In this document: positions 11,301 to 11,850 of the stretch, piece after piece | How positions within the stretch are numbered: the first letter of the stretch is position 1 | Layout: each line of letters begins with the position of its first letter | Assembly (NCBI GenBank): GCA_027382625.1 | Contig: JAJKFJ010013037.1 | Location: 1 to 11,850 of the forward strand | Source of the DNA: Tetmemena sp. SeJ-2015 | Taxonomy: Eukaryota > Ciliophora > Spirotrichea > Sporadotrichida > Oxytrichidae | DNA: 11,850 bases | Reading direction: 5' to 3' | Notes under the pieces: generated by a model | What the model saw: the letters and a program-made list of their open reading frames with translations, nothing else | The model's database searches: none | Told to the model about the DNA's origin: nothing | Made by a program: the position numbers and the translations under genes

Positions 11301-11850
11301 GAAATGATGCCTAAAGTTTGGCTGAGATTCAGTAAAGTCTTCTCAGATTAAATCTGTAAATTCTATTTAAATTTTATTTAAAAATAAATTTACACTAATC
11401 AAAGGATATTATCTCTTTTGCAAAACATATTAATTTAATTGATAGGATGTTTTATTAATTATTTTATTTTAAATTCGTCTTTATAATTCTAGATTATTAA
11501 ACATTTTATATATTCAATTTAATAAATTTTAGTTCCCTATTATATATTGATAATTTAAATAAGTCTCCTTGATTTTACTATCCTGGTTTTGTTGAATTGA
11601 AAACCCTTAAGGTAAGGAAAATAATTATATTATAAATTTACAAAGGTAGGTGGCTCAAACTGCATGATTGAAGTCTTAATTGTATCTCGAGACCTCTCTA
11701 GTTCAATCTCCGATCTGTTGAAATTCTTAATATTGTAAGAATCAGGGGTGAAGTCAAAATTGCAAAAATAAATCAAAGCTCAGACAGTGAAAGTCTTCTC
11801 CTATATGCAGGATAAATATAGACCCGTGCCAGAATAATTGGACTCAGATC
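2323..11850 (-). CDS. VPS13: VPS13-family bridge-like lipid-transfer protein, 5' end outside window
   Basis: VPS13 proteins form long hydrophobic grooves that carry phospholipids between membranes at organelle contact sites. About 2,900 codons lie here, from the right edge to UGA 2323-2325. Order along the protein: groove/middle region (about 11850-9300), Gln-rich linker (9260-9000), VAB region (8600-5700), Arg/Ser/Lys-rich linker (5390-5220), the conserved block IEGLGISMVDHQPRELCYI (near 5020), LVNLQIDNMTPRSFPVIL (near 4860), the C-terminal helical region with GATDIIGNPVSLVNN (near 3620), the segment IAKGTIQGMFGLVTAPFNG (near 3190), YPRSFN (near 3045) and the PH-like strand ERILICTDERIMLV (near 2860). 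The N-terminal chorein domain is not present and must lie beyond 11850. UAA/UAG are used throughout as Gln. Some two dozen introns, mostly 16 to 50 nt, are needed; the frame is not closed at 8330-8545. Codons are AT-rich. The paralogue type (A/C versus D or plant-like) cannot be assigned. Confidence 0.93.
2833..3650 (-). other. VPS13/ATG2-like C-terminal helices and PH-like domain
   Basis: The exon ending at 3461 reads GATDIIGNPVSLVNN and LGRGVEQLYSKPFNG, the family's amphipathic helical motif. A 46-nt intron (3415-3460) then joins KITTG to GTWYMSLANLSGR. The segment GLYQGSKGLVLELTQGITG and its continuation match the second conserved helix block. After a 25-nt intron the protein reads HRYPRSFNEM and ends in strands like those of the PH-like domain (FKERILICTDERIMLV). 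In the known family this part associates with lipid droplets, mitochondria or other target membranes. Confidence 0.9.
5220..5390 (-). other. Arg/Ser/Lys-rich linker within the VPS13-like protein
   Basis: A basic stretch with RHSSRRTSERSRSQRR and later RKSLFKKVKSS and GHKKH lies between the VAB region and the conserved IEGLGISMVDHQP block. It is likely disordered and could be a phosphorylation target or bind acidic membrane surfaces; that is inference. An open frame on the plus strand at 5246-5428 is its shadow. Confidence 0.7.
5700..8600 (-). other. VAB (SHR-BD) adaptor-binding region of the VPS13-like protein
   Basis: Successive beta-rich repeats carry the invariant Asn typical of VAB repeats, seen here as FHNHTGLRIF (near 8560), IFQNETELDL (near 7930), LYAPYVAVNRTEDPIFIY (near 7090), PRYRVVNQIGLVVI (near 6700) and PDYVFYNDTQFKITV (near 5890). 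In the known family this region binds Pro-X-Pro adaptor motifs that send VPS13 to particular membranes. An unusual insertion of about 150 residues, rich in Gln, Asn, Ser and charged residues, separates the fourth and later repeats (near 6550-6190). Confidence 0.85.
8330..8545 (-). other. Unresolved frame breaks in the VPS13-like gene
   Basis: The frame reading FHNHTGLRIFII meets UGA at 8532-8534. The next base frame reads ENSVLSFNLWESSQ and, after a 19-nt intron, ILDEYQIDELNYKNNPHL. Between there and FFEITLEPSEPLQKNP (near 8335) all three frames contain UGA. There is no GT on the minus strand between about 8460 and 8290, so no GT-AG intron can start inside the gap. Causes could be sequencing or assembly errors (A and T runs are present), programmed frameshifting, or a damaged gene. 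Confidence 0.65.
9000..9260 (-). other. Gln/Pro-rich linker within the VPS13-like protein
   Basis: A low-complexity stretch with repeated Gln, Pro, Tyr and Ser (for example QPVFINQPQIPQQPYYSR and LPPQLQPGQYQQSYQ) lies between the groove region and the VAB region. Many of its glutamines are UAA or UAG codons. It is probably a flexible linker; no domain is visible. Confidence 0.7.

Larger units (their letters stand above)
2323..11850 (-). other. Intron map of the VPS13-like gene
   Basis: GT-AG introns inferred because removal joins VPS13-like frames that otherwise meet UGA or change frame (low-high coordinates, length): 11779-11823 (45), 11578-11641 (64), 11342-11393 (52), 11100-11128 (29), 10628-10661 (34), 10453-10475 (23), 10154-10227 (74), 10032-10053 (22), 9563-9578 (16, or 19 from 9560), 8473-8491 (19), 8026-8042 (17), 7837-7855 (19), 7302-7317 (16), 6818-6845 (28), 5915-5944 (30), 5802-5832 (31), 5692-5725 (34), 4926-4956 (31), 4752-4783 (32), 4365-4392 (28), 4077-4103 (27), 3415-3460 (46), 3094-3118 (25). 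Possible in-frame introns with no UGA: 6153-6185 (33), 5551-5580 (30), 2717-2779 (63), 2348-2404 (57). The first four rest on weaker protein evidence. Those below 20 nt could instead be frameshifts in the sequence. Confidence 0.7.

Noticed and set aside
11334..11800. 11-bp direct repeat AAAGTCTTCTC at 11334-11344 and 11790-11800, considered as a germline pointer pair around an eliminated segment
   Set aside because: The sequence between contains exon-like reading (FTPDSYNIKNFNRSEIELER), and GT-AG introns explain both ends. A repeat this short can be chance.
2323..11850. UGA also coding for tryptophan
   Set aside because: The VPS13 frame uses UGG for Trp, and the UGAs met fall in introns, at frame changes or at gene ends.
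1..11850. Heterotrich ciliate (Stentor or Blepharisma type) suggested by 16-nt introns
   Set aside because: Those groups have nearly uniform 15-16 nt introns and different codon meanings; here lengths range from 16 to 80 nt and UAR is Gln.

Overview
The window reads as nuclear DNA of a ciliate, or another eukaryote that reads UAA and UAG as glutamine and keeps UGA as its only stop. Three genes show this independently. A Rab28-type GTPase has UAA or UAG at positions where glutamine fits, and each gene recognised here ends at UGA. The genes are interrupted by GT-AG introns, many only 16 to 35 nt long. The species cannot be named from sequence alone.

Layout. 1-727 (+) holds the 3' part of a Rab28-like small GTPase gene: three exons, a C-terminal CaaX box, and the P-loop start cut off by the window edge. 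728-929 is a short AT-rich spacer between convergent genes. 930-1776 (-) holds a complete small gene for an acidic/basic, probably coiled-coil protein that I do not recognise. 1777-2322 is AT-rich and carries only a doubtful 127-codon reading frame (1904-2287, -). 2323-11850 (-) is one very large gene for a VPS13-family bridge-like lipid-transfer protein. It runs off the right edge, so the N-terminal chorein domain lies outside. About 2,900 residues are in the window: part of the lipid-groove region, a Gln-rich linker, the VAB (SHR-BD) adaptor-binding region with its recurring Asn motifs, an Arg/Ser/Lys-rich linker, the VPS13/ATG2-like C-terminal helical region and the PH-like end.

Function. 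VPS13 proteins move glycerophospholipids between membranes at contact sites, and Rab GTPases mark membranes, so both recognised genes concern membrane traffic. Nothing in the sequence shows that they work together. The genes are in convergent or tandem order and form no operon.

The most useful observations are the reassigned code, the tiny introns (including several whose removal or retention leaves the frame open), and a stretch at about 8330-8545 where the VPS13 frame breaks and no GT-AG intron can repair it. I see no mobile element, CRISPR array, tRNA, rRNA or new defence-type system.
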